Translations under genes and position numbers: made by a program
The notes under the pieces: generated by a model
The model's database searches: none
What the model saw: only the letters and a program-made list of their open reading frames with translations
Told to the model about the DNA's origin: nothing
Assembly (NCBI GenBank): GCA_029856155.1
Contig: JAHQWL010000052.1
Location: 107,130-171,129, forward strand
DNA from: Promethearchaeia archaeon
GTDB taxonomy: Archaea > Asgardarchaeota > Lokiarchaeia > Sigyniarchaeales > SOKP01
Length of the DNA stretch: 64,000 nucleotides
Direction of reading: 5' to 3'
In this document: one piece after another, positions 17,563 to 26,700 of the stretch
Position numbering within the stretch: the stretch's first letter is position 1
How the letters are laid out: each line of letters opens with the position of its first letter

Positions 17563-19002
17563 ATTATTAAAAAATCACTAACTCTAACTTGTATAGAATG
17601 CAAAAAAAAGTATGAATTTACCTCTATTCAACATAAATGTCCTGAATGTAAAGGACTATTATGGTTTGAAGTTAATTTAGAAAGATTTAGACAACAATTC
17701 TCTGAAATTGAAGCTATAAATAAATTTTGGGATTACAAATTTGCACTTCCTCAAGTACAGGATGATTTTATTGTTTCATTAGGGGAAGGGGGTAGTCCTT
17801 GTAAAAATTCAAAAAAATTTGGAGAAAAATTGGGATTAAAGTTCTTATTTTTTAAAGATGAAACTCAAAATCCAACTAATTCTTTTAAAGATCGTGCGGC
17901 AGCATTATTAGTTTCTCATGCGCGTAGTTGGGATTATAAAAAAATTATCTGTGCTTCAAATGGTAATCAAGGTGCCTCATTAGCAGCATATGCTTCTGTA
18001 GAAGGAATGAGTTGTTTGAATATCATCCCAAGAATAATTGATGTAGGAAAAAAAGCTCAAATGATCGCGTATAACTCCGAATTAGAAGTAATTGGAGAGA
18101 CTGTTGATGATGCTATTGAAGAACTATTAATACGAAAAAATATTACAGATTTCTATCAAGGTTCTCCTGATTTGAATCCACTTACCCTTGAAGCCCAGAA
18201 AACCATCGCTTATGAAATAATTAAACAGGTTGAAGAACCAAATTGGATTTTAATCCCCATGGGAAGTGGAGAATTATTAGTAAGTCTATGGAAAGGATTT
18301 CATGAGCTTCTAGAGGCTAATGTCATAAAGAGGCTTCCAAAATTAGTTGGTGTCCAATCAGAAGCCTCATCTCCCATTGTGGATGAATTCTTTAAAGATA
18401 AGGGGAGTATTCTGAAAAATCAAGAAATTCAAAATTCTATAGCCCTAGGAGTTTTAGTAAGAAATCCTATATATAAAGATTTAGCTATTAAATGTATTAG
18501 GGAAAGTGAAGGCACTGTAATGTCAATTCTGGAGGAAAATATATTAAATTCAATTGATAAACTAGTAAGATATGAAGGAATCTTTGCAGAACCCGCATCA
18601 GCTTTAACTATAGCTGCAGTTCAATCATTGCAAAATAAAAATGTGTTTGATGATAATGAAAAAATTGTATGTCTTATCACTGGTAGTGGACTAAAAGCAC
18701 CTTACATTTTAGAAGCGTTATCATCTCAAACAAAAACGACAGGAAAAGGTTCAATTATTATAACAAAATTAAAAATATTATCTCAAATATCCCTATCTGG
18801 TGAAAAAGGGATTTATGGAAGTAAAATCCATGAAATAATAAGCCCTGGTAAAAAAATTTCTGGAATTTATCAGCACTTGAAAGATTTAGAATCAAAAGGT
18901 CTAATAATGCGAAAAAAAGAAGGAAAACATATATTGTATTTTATAACTGAAAATGGAAAAAAAGTTCTTGATGCATTAGATGTCCTAATTACACTCCTTT
19001 AA
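17563..19002 (+). CDS. thrC: Threonine synthase with N-terminal zinc ribbon and C-terminal winged helix; probable AUU start
   Basis: About 479 residues. The N-terminal zinc ribbon has Cys10, 13, 26 and 29. The PLP fold follows with NPTNSFKDR (Lys109 binds PLP) and SNGNQGASLAAYA; near the end of the fold is ITGSGLKAP. It converts O-phosphohomoserine to threonine. Residues about 395-479 form an added winged-helix DNA-binding-type domain (SKIHEIISPGKKISGIYQHL, LESKGLIMRKKEG), not part of a standard ThrC. No ATG, GTG or TTG exists between the upstream stop (17527) and the zinc ribbon. ATT at 17563 lies six bases after AGAGGT (17551-17556) and is the likely start. Confidence 0.85.
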   Translation: MIKKSLTLTCIECKKKYEFTSIQHKCPECKGLLWFEVNLERFRQQFSEIEAINKFWDYKFALPQVQDDFIVSLGEGGSPCKNSKKFGEKLGLKFLFFKDETQNPTNSFKDRAAALLVSHARSWDYKKIICASNGNQGASLAAYASVEGMSCLNIIPRIIDVGKKAQMIAYNSELEVIGETVDDAIEELLIRKNITDFYQGSPDLNPLTLEAQKTIAYEIIKQVEEPNWILIPMGSGELLVSLWKGFHELLEANVIKRLPKLVGVQSEASSPIVDEFFKDKGSILKNQEIQNSIALGVLVRNPIYKDLAIKCIRESEGTVMSILEENILNSIDKLVRYEGIFAEPASALTIAAVQSLQNKNVFDDNEKIVCLITGSGLKAPYILEALSSQTKTTGKGSIIITKLKILSQISLSGEKGIYGSKIHEIISPGKKISGIYQHLKDLESKGLIMRKKEGKHILYFITENGKKVLDALDVLITLL

Positions 19003-19640
19003 GATTCATATAATTCAACTTCTTTTCTACCTTCTACTAGAAATACTTTATCAAAAACTTGAGGAAAACTTTGAATAATATTCTTTCTAACAACAGATAT
19101 TATCAGTAAGGATATTAAACCTGATATACCAAATTGTATTATTCCATTTAAAATTACCTCATATAAAGCACTAACAAATCCCCAAAGTATAATTTCATAA
19201 ATAAAATAACCAAGTACCATGAATAAACCTCCCAATACAACAGCTACTATATCACGATAATTAAATTTAATGTTATTCTGCTTAGGATTTGAAATTAATC
19301 CAATTATAAATCCTTCTAATCCTTTAATTATTAAAGTTGCTGGGGCATAAATAGCATAGCCTAAGAAAATGTCTGCTAAAGCAGAACCTATACCTCCTGC
19401 TATACCCCCTATAAAAGGACCAAATAGTAAACCTGCAAACATTACTCCAGCATCTCCAATATTAATAAATCCTTGGGTTGCTGGAATTGGTATCGAAATT
19501 ACCATGGTCAATACACAAATTAAAGCTGCAAATATACCTATAATTGAAAGACATAACACATTATTAGGTAAAAGATAACCCATTAAACTTTTAGGTTTAA
19601 AAACCTTTTTTTCCTTCATTATTTCACTTTCTTCTTTCAT
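18999..19640 (-). CDS. ECF transporter substrate-binding (S) component
   Basis: 213 residues with five to six membrane helices. GFINIGDAGVMFAGLLFGP and IGGIAGGIGSALADI resemble S components of energy-coupling-factor vitamin transporters (the QueT/HmpT/RibU-type fold). The vitamin cannot be named. No ATPase or T component is adjacent, so it would share one encoded elsewhere. It overlaps the end of the threonine synthase gene by four bases (convergent). A double palindrome lies 20-55 bases upstream of its start, suggesting tight regulation. Confidence 0.8.
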   Translation of the reverse strand: MKEESEIMKEKKVFKPKSLMGYLLPNNVLCLSIIGIFAALICVLTMVISIPIPATQGFINIGDAGVMFAGLLFGPFIGGIAGGIGSALADIFLGYAIYAPATLIIKGLEGFIIGLISNPKQNNIKFNYRDIVAVVLGGLFMVLGYFIYEIILWGFVSALYEVILNGIIQFGISGLISLLIISVVRKNIIQSFPQVFDKVFLVEGRKEVELYES

Positions 19641-19659
19641 AATTTTTCTACTTTTAAAT

Positions 19660-19695
19660 ATATAAGTTTGGACTTATATAAGTTTAAACTTATAT
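19660..19695 (-). promoter_or_regulatory. Double palindromic operator upstream of the ECF S-component gene
   Basis: Two overlapping inverted repeats share one half-site: ATATAAGT/ACTTATAT around TTGG (19660-19679) and the perfect palindrome ATATAAGTTTAAACTTATAT (19676-19695). Their centres are 16 bp apart, so two dimers would bind on closely similar faces. The location just upstream of the start codon and over a TATA-like sequence fits a repressor site. Confidence 0.6.
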
Positions 19696-19804
19696 TTAAT
19701 CTATGATTTTTTTTTATTTAAATCTTTATGTTCAGATTAAAATTAGAAAAAAAGGATCCTATCAATCTAGTTTATTTTGGAAAATTGTTAAAAAAAAATA
19801 TAAG

Positions 19805-20761
19805 TTAGAAATTAGAATAAACCATAAATTTGTTTCCTGAACCAAGACTATAGATTTCAAAATTCGTTCCACGCTTGGTAGTCGCCATCATTTGTATCAT
19901 CGGAAAGAGATAAATCTGGGATGTGATTTGGGCATCTTCATCTTTTTCATGTTTTCTATAATCAGTCTTCGCGGCTCCTATAGTCTTACTGATATTTTTA
20001 TTCATATACCCTAAAGATGCTTCTGTCTTGGACTCTAATTCTTTAAAATCACTGAACTTTATTCCTTCGATATCTTCAATCATTTTATGAAGGTCTTCTC
20101 CGATTTCTTTTTCATATCTTGTTTGAGCACTACTATGTAAAATTGGGATTCCAGTTACTACAGTTTGAAAAGGAACTGGAAGAATTTCATATTTATACAT
20201 ATTTTTATGACCTCCACACTCCTTGCATGGTTCTATTCTGTTTCCAGTTCCATAACACACACCACACGGATACGAAAAGGGTTTTTTTTCTTTTTTTTGT
20301 TCTTCTCCAACTAAAACTGTAAATGTTTCCTCTATTTTTCCCGTTCCTTTACATGTCTTACATTTATCTTCGAGATATCCTTTCCCTTTACAATTTTTGC
20401 AAGGAACAGCTTGAATTGATTCAAAATGAGGGACTTTTTCATTCTCTTTCCAATTCTCCTTATTTATTTTGCCAGCACCTTTAAAAGAATAATACTGTTC
20501 TCTACCAACTCTTGGAGCTGTAACTAGGTTTTCATCTTTCCCCGTTGGAGTAGGTCCAAGAGATTTTTTAACAGCAAAATATATTGCTGCCTCTTTCATT
20601 GTATCCTTAACATATTCTGCTGCACTTATAGCATCTAAAGAGAAAACTGCTCCTTTGGTTCCAAATTGTTTTTCCATCTTCTTTCGATCTGTTCTTGCAA
20701 CTTTTTCCTTCCATTTCACCCATATATCATCGAGATTGGGTGTTTTTATCCTGGTTGACAT
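19805..20761 (-). CDS. DnaJ-type zinc-finger protein of unknown function
   Basis: 318 residues. The middle carries a DnaJ-like cysteine-rich zinc domain with four CxxCxGxG-type repeats: CKNCKGKG, CKTCKGTG, CGVCYGTG and CKECGGH (residues about 120-190). There is no J domain and no DnaJ C-terminal substrate domain. The flanking regions (KKMEKQFGTKGAVF; TDYRKHEKDEDAQI) are unfamiliar. The zinc domain suggests binding of unfolded protein or RNA, but this is inference. Monocistronic. Confidence 0.75.
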   Translation of the reverse strand: MSTRIKTPNLDDIWVKWKEKVARTDRKKMEKQFGTKGAVFSLDAISAAEYVKDTMKEAAIYFAVKKSLGPTPTGKDENLVTAPRVGREQYYSFKGAGKINKENWKENEKVPHFESIQAVPCKNCKGKGYLEDKCKTCKGTGKIEETFTVLVGEEQKKEKKPFSYPCGVCYGTGNRIEPCKECGGHKNMYKYEILPVPFQTVVTGIPILHSSAQTRYEKEIGEDLHKMIEDIEGIKFSDFKELESKTEASLGYMNKNISKTIGAAKTDYRKHEKDEDAQITSQIYLFPMIQMMATTKRGTNFEIYSLGSGNKFMVYSNF

Positions 20762-20911
20762 TTTTTTTCACTTATAAAAATTAATTTTAAATTTAATTAA
20801 CTTTATTTAATTGATGTAGAATTATAAAAATATAAAATAGAATGATTTATAATTTTTATATAAAAGAAAATAAAAAATAAAACTAACTATAACAGAAAAG
20901 TCGAATAAAAA

Positions 20912-21073
20912 ATGTCTGCAGAAGAACGTCAATCTGTTGAATACTTCCTTGAGTGGATTAGAAATCAAGGTCTTTCGCAATGGTTGGAGCATTTTCTAAA
21001 TCAAGGCGATGAGACAAAACTTAGGCAAATTAAAGAAATCTATGATAAAATTAAACAAGTATTTGGATTTTAA
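20912..21073 (+). CDS. Small helical protein, 53 residues
   Basis: ATG at 20912, TAA at 21071-21073. The product is acidic/basic amphipathic helical (EERQSVEYFLEWIRNQ; QIKEIYDKIKQVF) with three aromatic-rich turns. Codon use looks like that of neighbouring genes. An AT-rich leader with TTTATATAAA-like elements lies about 55 bases upstream. I do not recognise the family; probably a real small gene. Confidence 0.5.
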   Translation: MSAEERQSVEYFLEWIRNQGLSQWLEHFLNQGDETKLRQIKEIYDKIKQVFGF

Positions 21074-21200
21074 TTTTAATCTATTTTTTATTATCTTAAT
21101 TCTTAATTTATTCTTAATTGATTTTAGGTTTTTTAGAATTTAGTAAAATTGAATTGTTGGTTTTCATTCTAATCTATTATTATTCACAATTGGTTTCAAA

Positions 21201-23867
21201 TTGAGTGTCCCTTTAAGATCTTATTTCATTGTTTTTGATAGAAATCGTGATCATAGAAAAGAATTGCTTTTTAATGTAAATTTCTTTTACCTTAAATCAT
21301 TTAAGAAAAAAAGATTCAAATTTACATATGTAAATGAGCCATTCTTTAGGGGAACCGTAATATTTGGGTTAGATTTTAAAAATAAAATGAGGCCGCTCAA
21401 TTTCAATAAAATAGAGAAAGATGGAAGTATTCAGCCAATTAATCCACATTTACTACGGAAATTTATTTTATCAAATGAAAACAAATTTATTGCTTTTTCA
21501 AGTCAAACTTCATCTGAGGATATCCTACCAGTAAGAGAGATGTTAAAAAGTTTACAATTTGATGCAGAAAATATAGTTAATTTGACTTTATGTAATTCTT
21601 GTTTGGATAAAAATAAATTTACTTTAATTAATCAAAATCTTCAAATTAAATCATATAAAAATCAAATAATTTGTTCTGAATGTGCTTTTGATATCGTATT
21701 AAATAGAATTAAGTTAACAGGTTTAATTTCTCAAGAAAAAATCAGTCCTAAATTAAAAAATTTTTTCATGCATTTATTACACAAATTTAGAGATATTAGA
21801 AAGGTATTGGAGGCTTTTAAAGCAGATTTTAATCCAGTAATCAATAGAGATATAACTCTTTATGATATTGAAAAAACACCTTCAATTAGTAAAAAATATC
21901 TTAATCAAAAAATAGAAAATCTGGATATTCATCCCGCATTAAAAAAAGTATTGAAAGGATTAAGCTTATTAACTTTATTACCAATCCAAGCAATATCAAT
22001 TGAAAAAGGTCTATTAACAGAACGTAATAATCAATTAATTATGGCCCCTACTTCTGGTGGAAAAACTCTTGTAGGAGAATTGACGGGGATTTCAAGAGTG
22101 TTAAATGACAGAAAAGCTAAAATGCTATATTTAGTCCCTATTGTTGCCTTAGCTAATATAAGAACGGAAGAATTTAAAGAGAAATATAGCCCAATTAAAT
22201 TAAAAGTCATTAAGAGAATTGGAGAGTCATTATTCGGAAAGAAAGAGGAGGATAATATTGAAGACTTAACTAAAGCACATGTCATTATTGCAACTTATGA
22301 AGCAATTGATTTTATCTTAAGAAGTGGAAATAAAGAGGTTTTAGGAGATATTGGTACAATAGTAATTGATGAAATTCAAACATTAATCGATCCAGATCGG
22401 GGTTTCATATTAGACGGTTTAATAGCTAGGTTAAAAACACAATTTAATTCTCAAATTCTATATTTAAGTGCAACCTTAGGAGAACCAGAGCATTTAGCAC
22501 AAAAATTAAAGTGTAAATTAATTAAGTATAATAATCGCCCAGTTCCAGTTGAACGTCATCTATTATTATGCTTAAATGAAGCTCAAAAACAAAAATATAT
22601 TTCTAAATTAATAAAAGCTGAATTTTCTATAAAATCGATATATGGTTTTAAAGGCCAAACGATAGTTTTTACAAATACTCGAAAAAAGTGTGAATCAATA
22701 TCATCCTATTTACAGCAAAAAGGTATCAATGTAGCATCCTATCATTCAGGACTAACAAATGAAGAGAGAAAGATTATTGAAAAAGAATTTCAATCTCAAA
22801 AAATAATGGGGGTCGTTGCAACAGCAGCGTTAGCAGCAGGAGTAGACCTTCCCGCTCGTCAGGTGATTTTTGAATCTTTATCTATGGGTATAAAGTGGTT
22901 ATCTGTTGCAGAATTCGAACAGATGCTTGGAAGAGCAGGAAGATTAAAAAAACATGAAAAAGGATTAGCTTATATACTTATTGAACCCGGAAAGATTTAT
23001 TCTCCTAAAATGAAAATTACTGAAGAAAATATAGCCATAAAATTATTAAATGGTAAAATTAAAGATTATGAGCTCAATCCTGACGAAAATAAATCTCAAA
23101 CCGAAATTCTTGCATTTATTTCCATGTTTAATCAACGGATTACAAAAGGACAAATTTTTGAATTTTATAAACATCTAATTAATGATTATTTCAATTTGGA
23201 AGAAATTTTGAAGAAATTAATTTCTTTTAATTTGATAGGAATAAAGGAAAATTTAACTCTCAAGGCTACTCGTTTAGGTATGTCAATTGCTAAGTCTTTT
23301 TTAAGTGTTGATGAAAGCCTTGAAATAATTGAAAAATTACAAAATAATTTAGCTACTCCGTTGGATATTGCTTTAGACTTAGAATTTCTAAGAAATGTGT
23401 ATTTATCAAAAAATATAGTTGCAGATTTATCTAAGAATATGAATATGAAATATTTTTCAAACAATTTATTCAGCGCCAGTGTGTTATCTTTAATGAATGC
23501 TGATTATGTTAAGAAAAGAAAAACGTTCTCACGTGATTTTATTGATTTTATAATGAAATTAACAAGCGATATATTTAATTGTAACTGCAAAGATAATCCT
23601 TATTGTGATTGCGGGCGTTTAAATCTGGAAAAATTAATAGTTAATCTACGTATTAAAGAAGACATGACAATTGAAGAAATCTCTAATTATTTGATTGAAG
23701 AATATAAGATATTAGTTTTTAAAGGAGATCTTATTGATTATTTAGAGAATTTAATCTATAGTCTAGAAAGCATTAAAAATATTGCAGAAGGACTATCTAA
23801 TTTAAATAAAAACTATGTAAGGGAGATTGAGGAAATTCCATACTTAATAGAACGGATAAAGTATTAG
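21201..23867 (+). CDS. Ski2-like DExH-type helicase with two cysteine clusters
   Basis: 888 residues from a TTG start. Helicase motif I APTSGGKT (282-289), motif II as DEIQ (in VIDEIQTLID), motif III SAT, and motif VI QMLGRAGR are visible. An N-terminal zinc-type site has Cys131/134 and Cys158/161. Another cysteine cluster (CNCKDNPYCDC) lies near 795, followed by helical repeats. This resembles archaeal Ski2-like helicases with a DUF5814-type C-terminus. The substrate may be RNA or DNA. DEIQ in place of DExH is unusual. The gene ends by overlapping the convergent GTPase gene by four bases. Confidence 0.88.
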   Translation: MSVPLRSYFIVFDRNRDHRKELLFNVNFFYLKSFKKKRFKFTYVNEPFFRGTVIFGLDFKNKMRPLNFNKIEKDGSIQPINPHLLRKFILSNENKFIAFSSQTSSEDILPVREMLKSLQFDAENIVNLTLCNSCLDKNKFTLINQNLQIKSYKNQIICSECAFDIVLNRIKLTGLISQEKISPKLKNFFMHLLHKFRDIRKVLEAFKADFNPVINRDITLYDIEKTPSISKKYLNQKIENLDIHPALKKVLKGLSLLTLLPIQAISIEKGLLTERNNQLIMAPTSGGKTLVGELTGISRVLNDRKAKMLYLVPIVALANIRTEEFKEKYSPIKLKVIKRIGESLFGKKEEDNIEDLTKAHVIIATYEAIDFILRSGNKEVLGDIGTIVIDEIQTLIDPDRGFILDGLIARLKTQFNSQILYLSATLGEPEHLAQKLKCKLIKYNNRPVPVERHLLLCLNEAQKQKYISKLIKAEFSIKSIYGFKGQTIVFTNTRKKCESISSYLQQKGINVASYHSGLTNEERKIIEKEFQSQKIMGVVATAALAAGVDLPARQVIFESLSMGIKWLSVAEFEQMLGRAGRLKKHEKGLAYILIEPGKIYSPKMKITEENIAIKLLNGKIKDYELNPDENKSQTEILAFISMFNQRITKGQIFEFYKHLINDYFNLEEILKKLISFNLIGIKENLTLKATRLGMSIAKSFLSVDESLEIIEKLQNNLATPLDIALDLEFLRNVYLSKNIVADLSKNMNMKYFSNNLFSASVLSLMNADYVKKRKTFSRDFIDFIMKLTSDIFNCNCKDNPYCDCGRLNLEKLIVNLRIKEDMTIEEISNYLIEEYKILVFKGDLIDYLENLIYSLESIKNIAEGLSNLNKNYVREIEEIPYLIERIKY

Positions 23868-25057
23868 GTTAAGTGAATTTCTACTATATCCATGTCCTTT
23901 AAAATATAATCTAAACCAACCTTTTTACGCTTTTGACGTTCACCTTCTCGTATAATTATAGCATGATCGAAAGAATCATAAAAACTTCTATGAACTTTTA
24001 ATGCAACTTCCTTAACGGTAGTGATCTCATCCATTATCAATGGTTGTTCAGCTATAATTCCATTACTCATAGTATATATCCTAATTTTCTTTAAGAATTT
24101 TAATATTATATCACCAAAATCTCTAGGAAAATTCTCTTTTTGATAACTTGTCCCTAAAATTAGAGGAAATCTATCTGAATACTTGCTTTTTAATTTTTCA
24201 AAAATATCTTGAGTATAAGAAAGATCTCCCTTAGTTCCTAGTATTATTACCTTCTTATATACAACAGAGGGAGTTAAAACGTCTATTACATTATCAAGGG
24301 TTATCTCACCATAAATTTTTACAATCCCATTACGAATTCCATTTTCATATACAATTTCTTTTATTTCTTCTGTTAATTCATCTAATCCTTCAATCCCCTG
24401 TGCCTCTTTAGTCAGATAAAGCACTTGAATTTTGTGTGCTCCTGTTTTTTCAATTATTAAAGGTGGGGGTGATATATTTATTCGAATATCAGCTCTAGAT
24501 AATTCATTTAATAATAAATTCATTTGTTCTTCAATATTTCTTGATAGATCTATACAAAAACATAATAAATCGGCTGCTCGAAGTTGTGATAGGATTTCTT
24601 TTCCATTTCCAATCCCATCAGAAGCACCCTCCATGATAGAAGGCATGTCGACGATTTGAAAACGGATTTTTTGATATTGATAAATTCCAATTTCTGGCAA
24701 AGCGGTAAATTTTCCAATTTTCTCTTCTGCGGCTCCAGTTAGTAAATTCAGAAGTGATGTTTTTCCAACTCCAGGAGTTTGAAAACTGCTGATTAATATC
24801 ACTTGAATTCCTTCCTTTTTTATTGAGAATGGGCTAATAATTTTTTGTGTAATTTTTTGTTTTTGCTTACGATTGTCTAATTCACGCTTCATCTTTGCTA
24901 AGCGGGATTTATTAAGCGCAACAATTTTTTCTGTTGCTTTATGTTTAGGAACTAAGGACAAAAATTCCTCCAATTTTTTGATTCTATCTTCTAAAGCCCC
25001 AGCATCTAAATACTCTTGATATTTAGCTTTAGCTTGAGGAGGTAAATTGGAGCTCAA
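23864..25057 (-). CDS. DRG/Obg-like GTPase with TGS domain
   Basis: 397 residues. A basic helical N-terminus (1-75) precedes the G domain, and the C-terminal 70 residues form a TGS domain (IAEQPLIMDEITTVKEVA; DYILKDMDIVEI). This is the layout of the DRG family, which associates with ribosomes in eukaryotes. The P-loop reads QTPGVGKT (93-100), so the first Gly is replaced by Gln. Switch II is DMPS instead of DTPG, and G4 looks like TKGD rather than NKxD. Nucleotide specificity may be changed. A small gene lies 21 bases upstream on the same strand. Confidence 0.85.
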   Translation of the reverse strand: MSSNLPPQAKAKYQEYLDAGALEDRIKKLEEFLSLVPKHKATEKIVALNKSRLAKMKRELDNRKQKQKITQKIISPFSIKKEGIQVILISSFQTPGVGKTSLLNLLTGAAEEKIGKFTALPEIGIYQYQKIRFQIVDMPSIMEGASDGIGNGKEILSQLRAADLLCFCIDLSRNIEEQMNLLLNELSRADIRINISPPPLIIEKTGAHKIQVLYLTKEAQGIEGLDELTEEIKEIVYENGIRNGIVKIYGEITLDNVIDVLTPSVVYKKVIILGTKGDLSYTQDIFEKLKSKYSDRFPLILGTSYQKENFPRDFGDIILKFLKKIRIYTMSNGIIAEQPLIMDEITTVKEVALKVHRSFYDSFDHAIIIREGERQKRKKVGLDYILKDMDIVEIHLT

Positions 25058-25078
25058 ATTAAAATCCTTTTTTTATAT

Positions 25079-25534
25079 TTAAAATAAAGAACGAAATCTA
25101 TCTTCTGTTTTAAGTCTTAAATCCCCTAATGTTTCATTAATTCGGCTTTCAAATTGCTTAAAATATTTAGGTTTTTTCGAAAATATATCATTAAGTGGGT
25201 ATCGATTGAGAAAATAGGACAAAATTTGATTCAATTGATCTTTTACTATTGATGCATCTGTTCCTTTTTCTATTATAGCATATGATAATAAAGGTTGTCT
25301 ATTATCAGCATTATCATTAGGTAATTGAATCATCTCACAATAGCAAACTAATTTAAAGGAAGCTAAACTGATAATTGAAATATCATCTCCAAACACTTCA
25401 GTAGTAAAACTTTCAAGTGCTGTTAAAAATCCAGCACGCAAGTTTGAATCTAATAAATTGTCTGAAGATGAATAATACTTAATCTCAACTAAATTTCGCA
25501 TTCCTAAATTAATTCCTACTTCAAGAATTGCCAT
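25079..25534 (-). CDS. Possible longin/roadblock-like small protein beside a GTPase
   Basis: 151 residues. Pattern of short strands then helices (LVEIKYYSSSDNL; GFLTALESFTTEVFG; ISIISLASFKLVCYCE) resembles longin or roadblock domains, which act as platforms for small GTPases. No named motif is decisive, so this is a fold guess. It ends 21 bases before the DRG-like GTPase gene, indicating one operon and a possible regulatory partnership. Confidence 0.55.
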   Translation of the reverse strand: MAILEVGINLGMRNLVEIKYYSSSDNLLDSNLRAGFLTALESFTTEVFGDDISIISLASFKLVCYCEMIQLPNDNADNRQPLLSYAIIEKGTDASIVKDQLNQILSYFLNRYPLNDIFSKKPKYFKQFESRINETLGDLRLKTEDRFRSLF

Positions 25535-25749
25535 TTTAATAAAGGATGTTTTTAATCTATCTAAAATATAATATATTTTCTACTACTTGTTTTATACTTA
25601 TAATTAAAGTTTTTAGTTCTATTTTTTTTTTAAGCTTTAATTAATATTATTTTTATCGTTTTTTTAGATTAAATTTGTTAATATTAGTTCTAATATTCAA
25701 TTAAATTCTTCTATAGTGATTTAAATTCTTAAAAGAAGAAGTCTAATAG

Positions 25750-26619
25750 TTAAATTTTAGTTAGATTTAATTGTTTTTTATAAGCCGTAAAGGTATTTTG
25801 TAGTAGAAAGTGAACTGTGAGAGGTCCCACTCCACCGGGAGAAGGTGTTATCGATGAACATTTTTCCAAAACATCTTCAAAATCAACATCTCCACATAAT
25901 TTACCCTCGATTCTGTTTGTACCAACATCGATGATCACAACACCTTCTTTAATTCTTTTTTTTGTTATAAATTTTGGTTTGCTTACTGCAACAATCAATA
26001 TATCCGCATTTTTAATATATCTATCAATATTTTTTGTTGATGTATGGCAAACAGAAACTGTGGCATTCCTTTTTAATAGTAAAAATATTAGCGGTTTACC
26101 TACTAAATTTGATCTATTTATAATGACAATATCTTTCCCTCTAAGTTCTATATTGTAATTTTCTAAAAGTGCTATTATTCCTTTAGGAGTACAGGGAGCT
26201 AATTCTTCATTGTAATCAAATAGTTTTCCCCTATTAATTGGATTTAAACCATCTACATCTTTTAAGGGTGATATTTTCTCTTGAAACTCAGCTGTAGCAT
26301 CTTTTAATTTTTCTGGAAGCGGGATTTGTAATAAAATACCATGAATATTAGAATCTTTGTTGAGTTTATCGATTTCATATAGAAGTTCTTGCTTTGAAAT
26401 ATCTTCTTTTAACTCAACAATAATAGAATCAATACCTACTTCTTTGCATGTTTTATGTTTAATGTTAACATAAACTTGAGAGGAGGGATCATTTCCCACA
26501 AGTATAGTAGCTAATTTTGGCCGCTTTCCCGTTTTTATTATCGCTTTTTTAATTTGCTCTTTTAATTCTGAATTTAATTTTTCTGCTAATATTTTTCCAT
26601 CTAAGATTTTAGTATTCAT
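25750..26619 (-). CDS. folD: FolD: methylene-tetrahydrofolate dehydrogenase/cyclohydrolase
   Basis: 289 residues, full length. Catalytic Lys in YVNIKHKTCKEVGI, the cofactor-binding GKDIVIINRSNLVGKPL and the signature PSPGGVGPLT near the C-terminus are present. The enzyme interconverts 5,10-methylene- and 10-formyl-tetrahydrofolate with NAD(P). It supplies formyl groups for purine synthesis, which fits the purH gene 10 kb away, although the two are not in one operon. Confidence 0.95.
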   Translation of the reverse strand: MNTKILDGKILAEKLNSELKEQIKKAIIKTGKRPKLATILVGNDPSSQVYVNIKHKTCKEVGIDSIIVELKEDISKQELLYEIDKLNKDSNIHGILLQIPLPEKLKDATAEFQEKISPLKDVDGLNPINRGKLFDYNEELAPCTPKGIIALLENYNIELRGKDIVIINRSNLVGKPLIFLLLKRNATVSVCHTSTKNIDRYIKNADILIVAVSKPKFITKKRIKEGVVIIDVGTNRIEGKLCGDVDFEDVLEKCSSITPSPGGVGPLTVHFLLQNTFTAYKKQLNLTKI

Positions 26620-26700
26620 GATTCATCTTGAGTATAATAAAATTTGAAATTAAAAAAAGCAATTATATTAATATCAAAATATTGTATAAACTCAAAATCT

